A program made the translations under genes and the position numbers. Source: an uncultured Prevotellaceae bacterium (lineage in GTDB: Bacteria; Bacteroidota; Bacteroidia; Bacteroidales; Bacteroidaceae). From it: a stretch of 61,030 bases of DNA. The DNA lies in the NCBI GenBank assembly GCA_947167455.1, contig CAMVIB010000015.1, positions 1 to 61,030 on the forward strand, read 5' to 3'. Under the pieces are notes generated by a model that did no database searches, had not been told where the DNA came from, and was given only the letters and a program-made list of their open reading frames with translations. This document shows positions 54,082 to 61,030 of the stretch, in pieces. Within the stretch, counting starts at the first letter, position 1. Every line of letters begins with the position of its first letter.

Positions 54082-54393
54082 TCAGTCGTCGCCTTCGGGC
54101 TCCACCGTCAGCAGCAGCGGAAAGCCCTGCTCGCGTGCCATGTTGGTGGCCTTGCGAGCCTTCGACAGTGCTATGTCGTAGCTGTAGATGCCCGCCACGC
54201 CTTTGCCGGAGTTGTGTACCTGCAGCATCAGTGCCACGGCGTCCTCGCGGCTTTTCATGAACACCTGTACGAGTATCATCACGACGAACTCCATCGTCGT
54301 GACGTCGTCGTTGTGTATGACTACCTTATATCGCCGCGGCTCCCTCTGGTCTGTCCGCTGCCGTTCTCTGAGTTGTGTCTGATGTCTTGCCAT
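54082..54393 (-). CDS. clpS: ATP-dependent Clp protease adaptor ClpS
   Basis: The ~103-aa adaptor binds N-degron residues and hands substrates to ClpA. The pocket sequence is VVIHNDDVTTMEFVVMIL followed by VFMKSREDAVALMLQVHNSGKGV and YSYDIALSKARKATNMAREQG. The start is ATG 54393 (MARHQTQLRER); the same frame stretches to 54528 but that part lies in the promoter leader and has no ClpS likeness. Confidence 0.93.
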   Translation of the reverse strand: MARHQTQLRERQRTDQREPRRYKVVIHNDDVTTMEFVVMILVQVFMKSREDAVALMLQVHNSGKGVAGIYSYDIALSKARKATNMAREQGFPLLLTVEPEGDD

Positions 54394-54473
54394 AGTGTGG
54401 GTGGTTGTGTCTGTGCGCTCTCCGCTGCCTTCCGGCATACATGCCGCGGCGTGTCGTCTGCGCAAAGATGCTA

Positions 54474-54481
54474 CAAAGGTA
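54474..54481 (-). promoter_or_regulatory. Promoter of clpS-clpA (TACCTTTG)
   Basis: The minus-strand TACCTTTG is 80 nt upstream of the clpS ATG. The intergenic space up to 54877 holds the repeats below but no gene. Confidence 0.65.
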
Positions 54482-54618
54482 GTGACTATTTTCCAAACCT
54501 CGGCAACATCTTCCGCATGATGTTTCAAAATTATGTTTTTTTACGAGTTCGGGGTTGCGGAGCCTTCTGCCCGCTTCCTCTCGTGCTCCGGCGGCTCCGT
54601 TTCAGCCGTTGCGCCTGT

Positions 54619-54684
54619 GCCTGTCGGCGTATGCTGTCATGCCTGTCGGCGAAGGCTGTCATGCCTGTCGGCGAAGGCTGATAA
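54619..54684. repeat. Three 22-bp tandem repeats
   Basis: Units GCCTGTCGGCGTATGCTGTC, then two of GCCTGTCGGCGAAGGCTG, start at 54619, 54641 and 54663, with the same 22-bp pitch as the CCTAGG array that follows directly. Confidence 0.7.
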
Positions 54685-54685
54685 G

Positions 54686-54761
54686 CCCCTAGGGGAGTTA
54701 CATAACTCGCCTAGGGGAGTATTGTAACTCGCCTAGGCGAGTTATGTAACTCCCCTAGGGG
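54686..54761. repeat. 76-bp palindromic array, copy 3 (four CCTAGG cores)
   Basis: CCTAGG starts at 54688, 54710, 54732 and 54754, again exactly 22 bp apart, ending CCCCTAGGGG. The middle cores are flanked by GAGTTACATAACTC, GAGTATTGTAACTC and GAGTTATGTAACTC. It lies between the clpS promoter and the end of the beta-barrel gene. Confidence 0.85.
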
Positions 54762-54877
54762 CTTTGGCGTGCATGATGAGTCGGTGTGGAAACAACGCTG
54801 AATGGCGGAACCCGTAAGGTGGTGTCCCGTCACTGCCGGGGGGGGCACACCCATGGCTCGGCCTCCCGCCAGACAGG

Positions 54878-55594
54878 TTATCTTGTGAGTGCGTTAACCG
54901 TGAGTCCTATGACGAAATGGAAATGTCCGCTGGCGGGATTCGCCGTGAGCTGTGCGAACAGCGGCAACGTGAAGGACTTGCTGAGCGGGATGTCCTTCGT
55001 GGCCCGCAGCGACACGTTGGTGACGTTGAAGCGGTTCACCTCGTAGTAGTCGGAACGCCATGGCACCACGCCGACGGCGGCCTCCCATTCGCACGTGATG
55101 AGGCGGAATGGTGCCGACAGCTCAAGGTATGAGCTGAAGGCCCGCTTGCCGCTGGCCTGCTGTAGGTCGCTGCCGGCAAAGAAGGTCTGCCACGAGGCAC
55201 TCAGGAAGCCGAAGTCGTAGGCCACAAAGCCCTCGAAGGAATGGCCGGTGTCGTGAGTCCTGTAGTAGAAGTAGCGCTTGTCGTGATCGTCGTTCCAGTA
55301 GTCCACTATGCCCAGTGATAAGCCTCCCCGCTCGTAGGCCAGCGTAAGGTCTATCTCGCGCATGTCGTCCTTGAAATGCGTCAGCCCCACACTGCCCCAT
55401 GCCGTGAGGCTCAGGCCTTTCCAGCCCACGGAGAGCTCCGGCTGTATCGACACGTGGCCGAGATCCATGCCGCGCCAGATGTATTGGCTTACTATGTCTG
55501 CCTTGATGTGGCCTCCGACGCCACTCTGGGCCTGTAGGCTGCCCGTGGCGCTCAAGGCCAGCACGGCAGCAAGCATTATTCCTCTTGTCTTCAT
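54878..55594 (-). CDS. Putative outer-membrane beta-barrel protein
   Basis: The 238-aa secreted protein has a signal peptide (MKTRGIMLAAVLALSATGSLQAQ) and the alternating aromatic/polar pattern of beta strands in the rest, starting IKADIVSQYIWRGMDLGHVSIQPEL. This resembles the TorF-family putative porins of Bacteroidetes. A C-terminal aromatic end is missing (it ends NALTR). Exact transport role unknown. Its promoter is at 55603-55610, only 8 nt before the start. Confidence 0.75.
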   Translation of the reverse strand: MKTRGIMLAAVLALSATGSLQAQSGVGGHIKADIVSQYIWRGMDLGHVSIQPELSVGWKGLSLTAWGSVGLTHFKDDMREIDLTLAYERGGLSLGIVDYWNDDHDKRYFYYRTHDTGHSFEGFVAYDFGFLSASWQTFFAGSDLQQASGKRAFSSYLELSAPFRLITCEWEAAVGVVPWRSDYYEVNRFNVTNVSLRATKDIPLSKSFTLPLFAQLTANPASGHFHFVIGLTVNALTR

Positions 55595-55602
55595 AGTGTT
55601 GG

Positions 55603-55610
55603 CAAAGTTA
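55603..55610 (-). promoter_or_regulatory. Possible promoter of beta-barrel gene (TAACTTTG)
   Basis: The minus-strand TAACTTTG lies 8 nt upstream of the start codon, leaving almost no leader. No -33 TTG at the expected spacing. Confidence 0.5.
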
Positions 55611-55670
55611 CGGAGAATCTCCGAAACGGTGTTCCTGTTTCGTGCAAAATATTCAAAGACGGGCGTGTTT

Positions 55671-56711
55671 TTATGCCGTGAGTGTGATTTCGCCGCAGAG
55701 AGGGCTGTTCATCCGTGCGCGTATGAGAGCCGTGTCGCGGCTGTGGCCCAGGAGATGCATGAGCTTCGCTATGGCGCACTCCACGGTGCCGTCGTGGCCG
55801 CTTATCACCCCGGCGTTCTGCAACAGGTAGCCTCCGCCGTAGCGTGCCATCTCCACGGGGCCGGCAGCACATTGTGTTACGTTGACGATGACGATGCCGC
55901 GCCCCGTGGCTTCGCTGAGGGCATCCATGAGCCATGGCTGCTGGGGCGCGTTGCCGCTGCCGTAGGTGCGCATCACGATGCCGCGCAGGCCTGGGGCGCT
56001 GAGCAGATGGCGCACCATGGCCTCCTGAATGCCTGGGAAGAGCGTGAAGACCACGACGTTGGTGTCCATCACGAAGTGGGGCGTCATAGGCCGTGCGAAG
56101 TCTGGGCGCAGTATGAGGTCGTAGCGGTAGTTGATGTTCACCCCGGCCTCGGCCAGGGGCGGGAAGTTGAAGCTGTCGAAGGCGTTGAAGCCCTCGCTGT
56201 TGATCTTCGTGCTGCGGTTGCCGCGCAGCAGCTTGCCGCTGAAGTATATGCACACCTCGGGGACGCGCGGTGTGCCGTCGGCATGGCGTGCTGCGGCAAG
56301 CTCTATGCTGGTGATGAGGTTCTCCTTGCCGTCGGTGCGCAGCTGGTTGATGGGCAGCTGCGAGCCGGTGAGGATGACGGGCTTCGTGAGGTTCTCGAGC
56401 ATGAAGCTCAGCGCCGATGCCGTGAAGGCCATCGTGTCGGTGCCGTGCAGGATCACGAAGCCGTCGTAGCTGTCGTAGTTTCCCACGATGATCTCCACGA
56501 TGCGTCCCCACAGGCGTGGGTTCATGTCGCTGCTGTCTATCGGTTCGGCAAACTGGTGGACGTCGATGCCTGCGGGTATGGCATCGAACTCGGGCATCCG
56601 CTGCACGAGGTGGTTGAAGTCGAGAGGCTCCAGCGCACCGCTCTTGGCGTTGAGGCCCATGCCGATGGTGCCGCCGGTATATATCAGAAGGACTCGACCT
56701 GTGGGTGTCAT
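55671..56711 (-). CDS. ansA: Type I L-asparaginase
   Basis: The 346-aa enzyme hydrolyses asparagine to aspartate and ammonia. Nucleophile Thr in LLIYTGGTIGM; the second Thr motif in VILHGTDTMAFTASALSFML; TGSQLPI also matches. There is no signal peptide, so cytosolic. It starts 29 nt after the lipoprotein gene stop on the same strand and precedes the beta-barrel gene, so it is probably co-transcribed with the lipoprotein gene. Confidence 0.93.
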   Translation of the reverse strand: MTPTGRVLLIYTGGTIGMGLNAKSGALEPLDFNHLVQRMPEFDAIPAGIDVHQFAEPIDSSDMNPRLWGRIVEIIVGNYDSYDGFVILHGTDTMAFTASALSFMLENLTKPVILTGSQLPINQLRTDGKENLITSIELAAARHADGTPRVPEVCIYFSGKLLRGNRSTKINSEGFNAFDSFNFPPLAEAGVNINYRYDLILRPDFARPMTPHFVMDTNVVVFTLFPGIQEAMVRHLLSAPGLRGIVMRTYGSGNAPQQPWLMDALSEATGRGIVIVNVTQCAAGPVEMARYGGGYLLQNAGVISGHDGTVECAIAKLMHLLGHSRDTALIRARMNSPLCGEITLTA

Positions 56712-56739
56712 GGCGGTATGTGGTGTCAGTGCCGTTGCG

Positions 56740-57444
56740 TCACTCCCTCATCTGCTGGAAGGTGAGCTCGTAGAAACAGGGATATACGCTCTGGCGCGCC
56801 TCGTAGGTCCCTGACGAATGCGGCACGATGAGCCGCACCTTGGCGATGCGGTCGTCGGCCTCGACCTGACGACCTATATTAATATATGTAAAAGGCACGA
56901 GCCATCCCGCCGGCACTTCCGTGCGGCCGTAGATGCGGTACATGGCTCCGCCGCCGTTCTCGGTGCTGAACGATGCCGTGAACGTGCCGTAGGTATTGGC
57001 AATCTCTATGATGTCGGGGCTGGTGTGGTAGTAGAACACGTCATTGCGCGACTGTATGCTGTCGCGCAGGATGTTGAACTCCACATAGCGCGTGATGACG
57101 CGCTTCGACTCTCCCGAGGCGAGCTTGCTGCCGGCACCCTTGCGCACGATCTGCATATACACGCCGGTGTTGCCGAAGAGCACGTACTCGTTCTTCGAGA
57201 CATCGGTGGTGCTGTCCTGCTCGTAGAACTGCTGTTCGCTGATGGTGTTGATGCGTCCTACGTGCACCACGGTGTCGCCCTCGTTGTCGAGGATGGCGAT
57301 GTCGCGGTCGAGGAATGAGTTGATGGCCTTGCGTTCCTTCTCTTTCTGCTGGGCGTAGGTCTCGTTTTTGCTGCACGCGCCGCAGATGACGGCGGCGGCC
57401 AGGATGCAGAGCGCCAGGCGCAGGGGGTGTTTGTTGGTGAGCAT
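56740..57444 (-). CDS. DUF4827-like lipoprotein
   Basis: The ~234-aa protein starts MLTNKHPLRLALCILAAA with a lipobox ending CGAC (Cys of SPII near residue 24). The mature part contains EKERKAINSFLDRDIAIL, FYEQDSTTDVSKNEYVLFG and GTYEARQSVYPCFYELTF, typical of the Bacteroidetes DUF4827 proteins. Function unknown. The start chosen is the M before the lipobox; a longer frame begins upstream of the promoter box. Confidence 0.82.
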   Translation of the reverse strand: MLTNKHPLRLALCILAAAVICGACSKNETYAQQKEKERKAINSFLDRDIAILDNEGDTVVHVGRINTISEQQFYEQDSTTDVSKNEYVLFGNTGVYMQIVRKGAGSKLASGESKRVITRYVEFNILRDSIQSRNDVFYYHTSPDIIEIANTYGTFTASFSTENGGGAMYRIYGRTEVPAGWLVPFTYINIGRQVEADDRIAKVRLIVPHSSGTYEARQSVYPCFYELTFQQMRE

Positions 57445-57504
57445 AGTGAGTGTGTGCGGTTGTTGATGTGTGCTTAGGCCGGGCATGCCCGGCGTTAGCG
57501 GCTG

Positions 57505-57512
57505 CAAAGGTA
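57505..57512 (-). promoter_or_regulatory. Promoter of lipoprotein-asparaginase operon (TACCTTTG)
   Basis: The minus-strand TACCTTTG is 60 nt before the lipoprotein start and diverges from the rplM promoter. Confidence 0.65.
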
Positions 57513-57611
57513 GGTCAAAAACTTCAGAGTTGGCACGGTAAGGGCATGTGTTTAAGCTTTTTTCACATAAAAAAAGTTACGCAAAACGCTTGCTGAATGG
57601 CATAAAAGTCG

Positions 57612-57619
57612 TACCTTTG
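57612..57619 (+). promoter_or_regulatory. Promoter of rplM-rpsI (TACCTTTG, TTG at -33)
   Basis: TACCTTTG has TTG at 57590-57592, exactly 19 nt upstream. It is followed by a leader of ~170 nt with hairpins, possibly autoregulatory as in other rplM genes. Confidence 0.8.
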
Positions 57620-57796
57620 CACGCCGATTATTATCAAGGAAGCCCGTAATGGGCTCGCATTCTGCGTGTTAATAGCGTTTTCCGATGGCCTGGGAGCGTG
57701 GTTAGTGAATCGCAAATGCACACCATCGCCGCCCCCATGGGCGGCAGCAAACAACAATCAGTAGTAAAAAACAACTTAGTTAAGAAACAACGAAGA

Positions 57797-58258
57797 ATGA
57801 ACACACTCAGCTACAAGACCATTTCTGCCAACAAGGCTACAGTGCAGAAGGAATGGGTCGTTGTTGACGCAACCGACCAGGTTCTGGGTCGCCTCGCCAC
57901 GAAGGTGGCAAAGTTGCTCCGTGGCAAGTACAAGCCCTCGTTCACTCCCAATGTGGACTGCGGAGACAACGTCATCATCATCAATGCCGACAAGATCGTG
58001 CTCACCGGCCAGAAGATGACCGACCGCGTATATCTGCGCTTCAGCGGATACCCCGGCGGACAGAAGAAGAGCACTCCGGCCGACATCCTTGCCAAGCCCA
58101 ACGGCGCAGACCGTCTGCTCCACAAGGTCATCAAGGGTATGCTGCCCAAGAACCGCCTCGCCAACCGCCTCATCACCAATCTCTACGTCTATGCCGGTCC
58201 CGACCACAAGCACGAGGCACAGGAGCCCAAGGCAATTGATATTAACCTCTTAAAGTAA
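57797..58258 (+). CDS. rplM: 50S ribosomal protein L13
   Basis: The 153-aa protein has the L13 core QVLGRLATKVAKLLRGKYKPSF and the FSGYPGG and MLPKNRLANRLI region. The start MNTLSYKTISANKATVQKEW is preferred over a frame beginning at 57698 that has no family likeness. It is followed 6 nt later by rpsI, the usual pair. Confidence 0.97.
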   Translation: MNTLSYKTISANKATVQKEWVVVDATDQVLGRLATKVAKLLRGKYKPSFTPNVDCGDNVIIINADKIVLTGQKMTDRVYLRFSGYPGGQKKSTPADILAKPNGADRLLHKVIKGMLPKNRLANRLITNLYVYAGPDHKHEAQEPKAIDINLLK

Positions 58259-58264
58259 ACAGAA

Positions 58265-58651
58265 ATGGCAGTTGTAAATGCATTAGGACGCCGCAAGTGC
58301 GCCGTAGCCCGAGTTTATGTTACAGAGGGCACTGGTAAGATTACCATCAACAAGCGCGACCTCACAGAGTATTTCCCCAGCTCGATCCTCCAGTTCGTGG
58401 TGAAGCAGCCGCTGGTGCTCCTCGACGTCGCCGAGAAGTATGACATCAAGGTGAACCTCTTCGGCGGCGGCTATACCGGCCAGAGCCAGGCTCTGCGCCT
58501 CGCCATAGCTCGCGCCCTCGTGAAGATTAACGCTGACGACAAGAAGGCCCTCCGCGCAGAAGGCTTCATGACGCGCGACCCACGTGCCGTGGAGCGCAAG
58601 AAGCCGGGTCAGCCCAAGGCACGCCGTCGCTTCCAGTTCAGCAAACGCTGA
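58265..58651 (+). CDS. rpsI: 30S ribosomal protein S9
   Basis: The 128-aa protein begins MAVVNALGRRKCAVARVYV and ends KKPGQPKARRRFQFSKR, the conserved C-terminal tail that contacts tRNA in the P site. Operon partner of rplM. Confidence 0.97.
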   Translation: MAVVNALGRRKCAVARVYVTEGTGKITINKRDLTEYFPSSILQFVVKQPLVLLDVAEKYDIKVNLFGGGYTGQSQALRLAIARALVKINADDKKALRAEGFMTRDPRAVERKKPGQPKARRRFQFSKR

Positions 58652-59010
58652 TTCGATTTACTATTTGCGGTGCGTTCTGTCTCATGGAACCCACCTTACG
58701 AATTTACTGTTTACCATCTTGACCTGTCGCCGTCAGCGGATTTCGGCATCCCAAGGACAGGGCAGGCAATAGCGTAGAACGTAAGTTGCTGAATCGTAAA
58801 TATGACAGTGTTTAGTATCTAAATCGCAGAGACCCTGACACGCTCGCAACCTGCACGGCACGGCGAGGCCCGCGAAGCGCCCGCAGTGACGGTGGCACGA
58901 CACGACGACAGCTCCATCAAGCTACCCTGCGATTGGTTAGGGTGGGGCATAAAGGCCCACCTGACAATTAACCCAAAAGAAAGTAAACAACACATTATCA
59001 ACCAACATCT
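58652..59010 (+). other. Long leader/intergenic region upstream of rpsB
   Basis: This 359-nt gene-free stretch contains GTGGG-GCATAAAGG-CCCAC just before rpsB and further stems in 58860-58960. It could hold an rpsB autoregulatory leader or its promoter. No ORF with support was seen. Confidence 0.4.
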
Positions 59011-59814
59011 ATGTCACGTACAAATTTCGACACACTGCTTGAGGCCGGTGCACACTTCGGCCACCTCAAGCGCAAGTGGAACCCCGCCATGGCTCCGTAC
59101 ATCTTCATGGAGAAGAATGGCATCCATATCCTCGACCTCCACAAGACGGTCGTGAAGATCGACGAGGCCGCCGAGGCTCTGAAGAACATCGCCAAGACCG
59201 GCCGCAAGATCCTCTTCGTTGCTACTAAGAAACAGGCCAAGCCCGTCGTCGCCGAGAAGGCCACGTCGGTAAATATGCCGTATGTCATCGAGCGCTGGCC
59301 CGGTGGCATGCTCACCAACTTCCCCACCATCCGTAAGGCTGTCAAGAAGATGGCCAGCATCGACAAGCTCACCGCCGACGGCACATACTCCAACCTCTCC
59401 AAGCGCGAGGTGCTGCAGATCAGCCGCCAGCGTGCCAAGCTCGAGAAGAACCTCGGCAGCATCGTGGACCTCACACGCCTGCCGGCAGCTCTCTTCGTCG
59501 TCGATGTGCTGAAGGAGCAGATCGCCGTCCGCGAGGCCAACCGTCTGGGCATCCCCGTCTTCGGCATCGTGGACACCAACTCCAACCCCGACAACATCGA
59601 CTTCGTGATACCCGCCAACGATGATGCCAGCAAGAGCATCGAGGTGATCCTCGACGCATGCTGCGCTGCCATCGCCGAGGGCATCGAGGAGCGCAAGGCC
59701 GAGCGCGTTGACGCTGAGGCCGCAGGCGAGAAGGGCGAGCGCGGCACACGCAAGAGCGCCCGCGTGGAGGACGAGGCCGACGAGGCCGAGGAGGAAGCTC
59801 CCGCCGAGGCATAA
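59011..59814 (+). CDS. rpsB: 30S ribosomal protein S2
   Basis: The 267-aa protein has the S2 core LLEAGAHFGHLKRKWNP, VIERWPGGMLTNFPTI, KNLGSIVDLTRLPAALFVVD and GIPVFGIVDTNSNPDNIDF. A charged Glu/Ala C-terminal extension ends it (ADEAEEEAPAEA). It is paired with tsf 39 nt downstream, the classic rpsB-tsf order. Confidence 0.97.
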   Translation: MSRTNFDTLLEAGAHFGHLKRKWNPAMAPYIFMEKNGIHILDLHKTVVKIDEAAEALKNIAKTGRKILFVATKKQAKPVVAEKATSVNMPYVIERWPGGMLTNFPTIRKAVKKMASIDKLTADGTYSNLSKREVLQISRQRAKLEKNLGSIVDLTRLPAALFVVDVLKEQIAVREANRLGIPVFGIVDTNSNPDNIDFVIPANDDASKSIEVILDACCAAIAEGIEERKAERVDAEAAGEKGERGTRKSARVEDEADEAEEEAPAEA

Positions 59815-59853
59815 GCTGACCCATTATTCACACGATTTCATAATTTTACACAC

Positions 59854-60849
59854 ATGGCTGTATCTATCAAAGACATACAGAAGCTGCGCGAGATGACAGG
59901 CGCAGGACTTGCCGACTGCAAGAAGGCACTCACCGAGACCGATGGCAACATCGATGCCGCCATAGAGATTATCCGCAAGAAGGGTCAGGCCGTAGCTGCC
60001 AAGCGCAGCGACCGCGAGGCTGCTGAAGGATGTGTCCTCGTGAAGGTCGATGGCAACTTCGCCGCTATGATTGCCCTGAAGTGCGAGACCGACTTCGTGG
60101 CCAACAATGCTGACTTCGTAAAGCTCACACAAGACATCATCGATGCCGCCGTGGCAGCACGCTGCAAGACCCTCGACGAGGTGAAGGCTCTGCCCATGGG
60201 CGAAGGCACCGTGCAGGATGCCGTCGTGGCACGCAGTGGCATCACGGGCGAGAAGATGGAACTCGACGGCTACAGCGTCATCGAGGGCGAGTGCATCGCC
60301 ACCTACGACCACCAGAGCAAGCACACTCTCTGCACTATGGTGGCTCTCAACAAGGCTATCGATGACGCCACCGTGGGCAAGAACGTTGCCATGCAGGTGG
60401 CAAGCGCCGCTCCCGTCGCCATCGACGAGAAGAGCGTGCCTCAGGAGGTCATCGACAGCGAGCTCCGCGTCGCCATCGAGAAGACCAAGGAGGAGCAGAT
60501 TGCCAAGGCTGTAGAGGCCGCTATACGCAAGGCTGGCGTCAACCCCGCACACGTTGACAGCGACGACCACATCGAGAGCAACATGGCTAAGGGCTGGATC
60601 ACACCCGAGCAGGCTGCCATGGTGCGCGAGCTCAAGGTCAAGGTTGCCGAGGAGAAGGCTGCCAACCTCCCCGAGCAGATGATTCAGAACATCGCCCAGG
60701 GTCGTCTGAAGAAGTTCTTCAAGGAGAACTGCCTCCTCGACCAGGAGTACATCTGGGACAAGACGAAGACCATCGCACAGTTCCTCAAGGAGGTCGATAA
60801 GGATCTCACCGTCACCGACTTCAAGCGTTTCACGCTCCGTGCCGAGTAA
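59854..60849 (+). CDS. tsf: Elongation factor Ts
   Basis: The 331-aa nucleotide exchange factor for EF-Tu starts MAVSIKDIQKLREMTGAGLA with the conserved DCKKALTET core and the CETDFVANNADFV region. Longer than E. coli EF-Ts (283 aa), as is usual for Bacteroidetes. A clear terminator follows. Confidence 0.97.
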   Translation: MAVSIKDIQKLREMTGAGLADCKKALTETDGNIDAAIEIIRKKGQAVAAKRSDREAAEGCVLVKVDGNFAAMIALKCETDFVANNADFVKLTQDIIDAAVAARCKTLDEVKALPMGEGTVQDAVVARSGITGEKMELDGYSVIEGECIATYDHQSKHTLCTMVALNKAIDDATVGKNVAMQVASAAPVAIDEKSVPQEVIDSELRVAIEKTKEEQIAKAVEAAIRKAGVNPAHVDSDDHIESNMAKGWITPEQAAMVRELKVKVAEEKAANLPEQMIQNIAQGRLKKFFKENCLLDQEYIWDKTKTIAQFLKEVDKDLTVTDFKRFTLRAE

Positions 60850-60898
60850 GCCGCGCCGCGTGGCCGTAACGCCGTTACGACATGACGCCTGAACATAA

Positions 60899-60938
60899 AG
60901 TCCGCCAACTGAGACATCTCAGCTGGCGGACTGTGTTT
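60899..60938 (+). terminator. Intrinsic terminator of rpsB-tsf
   Basis: AGTCCGCCA(A)CTGAG pairs with CTCAG(C)TGGCGGACT, followed by GTGTTTT. Confidence 0.85.
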
Positions 60939-60978
60939 TAGGGACGTCAGCAGACACCACCACCCAGTGATACAATTA

Positions 60979-61030
60979 TATGATTATCCGCAATCATACC
61001 ACCAAAGAGACCGCAACGCGGTCTTCGCTC
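60979..61030 (+). mobile_element. Left end of a third MITE-like element (runs off the window)
   Basis: TATGATTATCCGCAATC and the following AGACCGC-AAC-GCGGTCT stem match the left end of the copy at 51331 base for base as far as the window shows. It lies 40 nt after the tsf terminator. Confidence 0.8.

Noticed and set aside
54394..54528. N-terminal extension of ClpS
   Set aside because: It overlaps the promoter, and ClpS likeness begins just after MARHQ.

Overview
This window looks like a chromosomal segment of a high-GC member of the Bacteroidales, most likely a Prevotella-like organism. The reasons are: many promoters with the Bacteroidetes -7 box TAnnTTTG, some with a TTG about 19-20 nt upstream; tRNA genes with no encoded CCA; a fused SecDF; BspA-type leucine-rich surface proteins; and several surface proteins that end in the Prevotella-style tail Y(D/N)LxGxR...GKKVxxK. 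GC is roughly 60% by eye, apart from a visibly AT-richer stretch in the 5' half of the giant surface-protein gene at 37.8-41.8 kb. The genus is inferred, not proven.

Layout. 0-7.3 kb: an accessory surface-protein locus with a BspA-like LRR protein cut by the window edge, an InlB-repeat/cohesin-like/dockerin protein, a second cohesin-like protein and a ~59-aa peptide, then gene debris and a first Rpn-family nuclease gene. 7.3-12.6 kb: a palindromic repeat array, tRNA-Val and tRNA-Leu, and sbcD-sbcC. 12.7-15.2 kb: a XylE-like sugar transporter and a creatininase-family hydrolase. 15.2-24.7 kb: a minus-strand run of a GH95 fucosidase, a radical SAM protein, a DPP-IV-like peptidase, a fused helicase-associated-like/PurD protein and two membrane proteins. 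24.7-31.8 kb: tRNA-Leu, two glycosyltransferases, an MsbA-like ABC exporter, RNase H, ArgS and HU. 31.9-37.2 kb: rhomboid protease, EEP-family phosphatase and SecDF. 37.8-44.1 kb: a second accessory island with a 1321-aa multidomain surface protein, a peptide gene, a second Rpn copy, a beheaded surface-protein gene and a third peptide gene. 44.1-57.5 kb: a minus-strand housekeeping block of sulfatase-type phosphoglycerol transferase, XerD, DUF349 protein, CorA, the N-degron trio Aat/ClpA/ClpS, a beta-barrel protein, L-asparaginase and a DUF4827-like lipoprotein. 57.6-60.9 kb: rplM-rpsI and rpsB-tsf.

How things connect. Aat, ClpS and ClpA together make up an N-degron degradation pathway. SbcCD acts in DNA repair. 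SecDF drives secretion of the surface proteins, DPP-IV and GH95. The most unusual material is non-core: (i) three paralogous ~60-aa peptides, each directly downstream of a surface-protein gene or its remnant, two of them followed by the same hairpin; (ii) three exactly 76-bp arrays of alternating palindromes with four CCTAGG cores at an exact 22-bp pitch; (iii) a MITE-like hairpin element with long inverted ends, a 7-bp flanking duplication and compensatory changes in its hairpins; (iv) two near-identical, inverted Rpn genes plus a third Rpn scar, whose upstream flank ends inside the MITE-like terminus. Regions of more than 300 bases without intact genes (5627-6289, 7235-7530, 37189-37839, 51307-51679, 54394-54877, 58652-59010) are described in the entries that cover them.
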